From positions 1 to 41,029 of the forward strand of contig JAIPUZ010000030.1 of assembly GCA_022833215.1 (NCBI GenBank): DNA of 41,029 bases, in the 5' to 3' direction. The notes beneath the pieces were generated by a model that made no database searches, was not told the DNA's origin, and saw only the letters and a list, made by a program, of their open reading frames with translations. This document shows, piece after piece, positions 39,840-41,029 of the stretch; position 1 is the stretch's first letter, and the number at the start of each line of letters is the position of its first letter. The DNA is from Mesorhizobium sp. GTDB lineage: Bacteria; Pseudomonadota; Alphaproteobacteria; Rhizobiales; Rhizobiaceae. The position numbers and the translations under genes are program-made.

Positions 39840-41029
39840 TTACAGCGAGGCGAAGGTCTGGCCGGCTTTCGCCAGCCGCTCCAGCAGGGGCGATGGCTTC
39901 CAGTGCGGCTCACCGGTCTTCTCATGCAGCGCCACAAGCGTGTCATGGATCTTGCCCAGACCCACCTGATCGGCCCAGAACATCGGTCCGCCGCGATAGG
40001 CGGGGAAGCCGTAGCCGTGCAGCCAGATGACGTCGATGTCGACCGCCCGCTGGGCGATGCCTTCCTCGAGGATGTGGGCGCCCTCGTTGACCATGGAGTA
40101 GAGGCAGCGTTCGAGAATTTCCTGATCGTCGATCGGGCGGGGCGCAATGCCGGCTTCGCGGCGGTAGTCTTCCAGTATCTTCGCCACTTCCGGATCGGGT
40201 CGCGGCGTGCGGTCGCCCTGCTCGTAGCGATAGATGCCGGCTCCGGTCTTCTGGCCGTAGCGGCCGAGTTCGGCGATGCGGTCCAGCCAGTTGGGGGCAA
40301 TGGCGTCCGGCGCGCCGGCCTTGCGGCGCTCCTGCCTTATGCGCCAGCCGACATCGACGCCGGCAAGATCGCTCATGGCGAAATGGCCCATGGGGAAGCC
40401 GAAGCCTTTGAGCACGGCATCGACCTGCTCGGGTGCCGCACCTTCCTCGACCAGCGCCATCGCCTCGCGGCCGCGCTGATGCAGCATGCGGTTGCCGACA
40501 AAGCCGTAGCAGACGCCGACCAGAACGCCGACCTTGCCGATGCGGCGGGCCACATCCATGATCGTGGCGATAACGTCGTCGCTGGTCTTTGCGCCGCGCA
40601 CGTTCTCCAGCAGGCGCATGATGTTGGCCGGGCTGAAGAAGTGCATGCCGCACACGTCCTGCGGACGCGAGGTGGCTTCGGCGATGGCGTCGACGTCGAG
40701 CGTCGAGGTGTTGGTGGCCAGGATCGCGCCCTGCTTGCAGACCTTGTCGAGCGCGGCGAAGATCTTCTTCTTCAGGTCGAGGTCCTCGAACACCGCCTCG
40801 ATCACCAGATCGGCATCGGTCAGCGCGTCGACGGAATCGGCGGGCTGGACCAGTGCGATGCGGCGCTCAGCCTCTTCGGCGCTGATGCGGCCCTTTTTGG
40901 CGTTGCCCTCATAAGTGCGGCGCACATTGGCAAGGCCGGCCTGAAGCGCTTCGGGCTTGGCATCGACCAGCGTGACGGGAATGCCGGCGCTGGCAAAGCA
41001 CATGGCGATGCCGCTGCCCATGGTGCCGG
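39840..41029 (-). CDS. 3-hydroxyacyl-CoA dehydrogenase, FadB/FadJ-type, N terminus beyond window
   Basis: The frame is open to the window edge: the codons before [20 protein letters not shown] read G-T, so the NAD motif [10 protein letters not shown] is cut and an upstream part is missing. Visible parts are the rest of the NAD domain, [34 protein letters not shown], then [20 protein letters not shown] and two 3HCDH C-terminal repeats, ending [19 protein letters not shown]. About 397 codons here. Two C-terminal repeats suggest a multifunctional protein with an N-terminal enoyl-CoA hydratase domain outside the window. It oxidises 3-hydroxyacyl-CoA to 3-oxoacyl-CoA for the thiolase encoded next. 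Confidence 0.93.
   Translation of the reverse strand, partial: GTMGSGIAMCFASAGIPVTLVDAKPEALQAGLANVRRTYEGNAKKGRISAEEAERRIALVQPADSVDALTDADLVIEAVFEDLDLKKKIFAALDKVCKQGAILATNTSTLDVDAIAEATSRPQDVCGMHFFSPANIMRLLENVRGAKTSDDVIATIMDVARRIGKVGVLVGVCYGFVGNRMLHQRGREAMALVEEGAAPEQVDAVLKGFGFPMGHFAMSDLAGVDVGWRIRQERRKAGAPDAIAPNWLDRIAELGRYGQKTGAGIYRYEQGDRTPRPDPEVAKILEDYRREAGIAPRPIDDQEILERCLYSMVNEGAHILEEGIAQRAVDIDVIWLHGYGFPAYRGGPMFWADQVGLGKIHDTLVALHEKTGEPHWKPSPLLERLAKAGQTFASL

Noticed and set aside
1-41029. CRISPR arrays, insertion sequences or rRNA genes
   Set aside because: No regularly spaced repeats, transposase frames or rRNA sequence were recognised on either strand.

Overview
The window reads as a high-GC alphaproteobacterial chromosome segment, most likely Hyphomicrobiales (Mesorhizobium/Phyllobacteriaceae-like). 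That rests on the rhizobial style of the transfer and excision genes, the high GC3 codon use, and the amine/acyl-CoA catabolic genes. No species can be named from this sequence alone.

Region 1 (1 to about 11,000) is part of an integrative and conjugative element (ICE) of the ICEMlSym family. Nearly all genes are on the minus strand. In transcription order they are an XRE regulator (qseC-like), a small DUF2285 antiactivator (qseM-like), a DUF6499/DUF2285 pair joined at a CTT-TGA-C +1 frameshift site (fseA-like), a MerR-type excisionase (rdfS-like), a RepA-like replication initiator, a DUF2840 protein, a cytosine methyltransferase, a TraF-type S26 peptidase, a DUF736 protein, a VirB1-like lytic transglycosylase and an RlxS-like HUH relaxase that runs off the left edge. 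Just upstream of the relaxase lie two tandem nested dyads that look like oriT. Further upstream are an SSB gene with a strongly folded leader, a membrane protein, an adenine/N4-cytosine methyltransferase and small accessory genes. TraR/TraI-type quorum-sensing genes, the T4SS genes and a full integrase are not in the window.

Region 2 (about 11,000-21,830) is accessory cargo. Three large plus-strand genes with lower-GC composition resemble phage defence: an AAA_13/RloC-like SMC-type ATPase with a CxxC hook, a restriction-endonuclease/nSTAND3 NTPase, and an SF2 helicase with a nuclease-like C terminus. Then come a TacA-TacT pair, a fragment of an AbrB-type antitoxin, and a VapB-VapC pair. A tRNA-Gly(GCC) whose 3' end faces this block ends the region and is the natural integration boundary. 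A tyrosine-recombinase fragment lies on its other side.

Region 3 (22,496-35,459) is a catabolic cluster. A divergent FAD amine/amino-acid oxidase faces an operon for an amino-acid-type ABC importer, a DapB/diaminopentanoate-dehydrogenase-like reductase, a CaiC-like CoA ligase, a second FAD oxidase and an ornithine-cyclodeaminase-family protein. Next come an enoyl-CoA hydratase, a TetR regulator, an SDR and an APH-family phosphotransferase. Four copies of an 18-bp dyad (consensus CTACCANNTGGTAAKTTA) sit in two pairs at the two main promoter regions and probably bind the TetR protein. Region 4 (35,535-41,029, minus strand) is a convergent beta-oxidation operon: 3-hydroxyacyl-CoA dehydrogenase (cut by the edge), thiolase and two acyl-CoA dehydrogenases. 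Together regions 3 and 4 suggest uptake of an amino or betaine-like acid, oxidation or deamination, CoA activation and beta-oxidation. The substrate is unknown.
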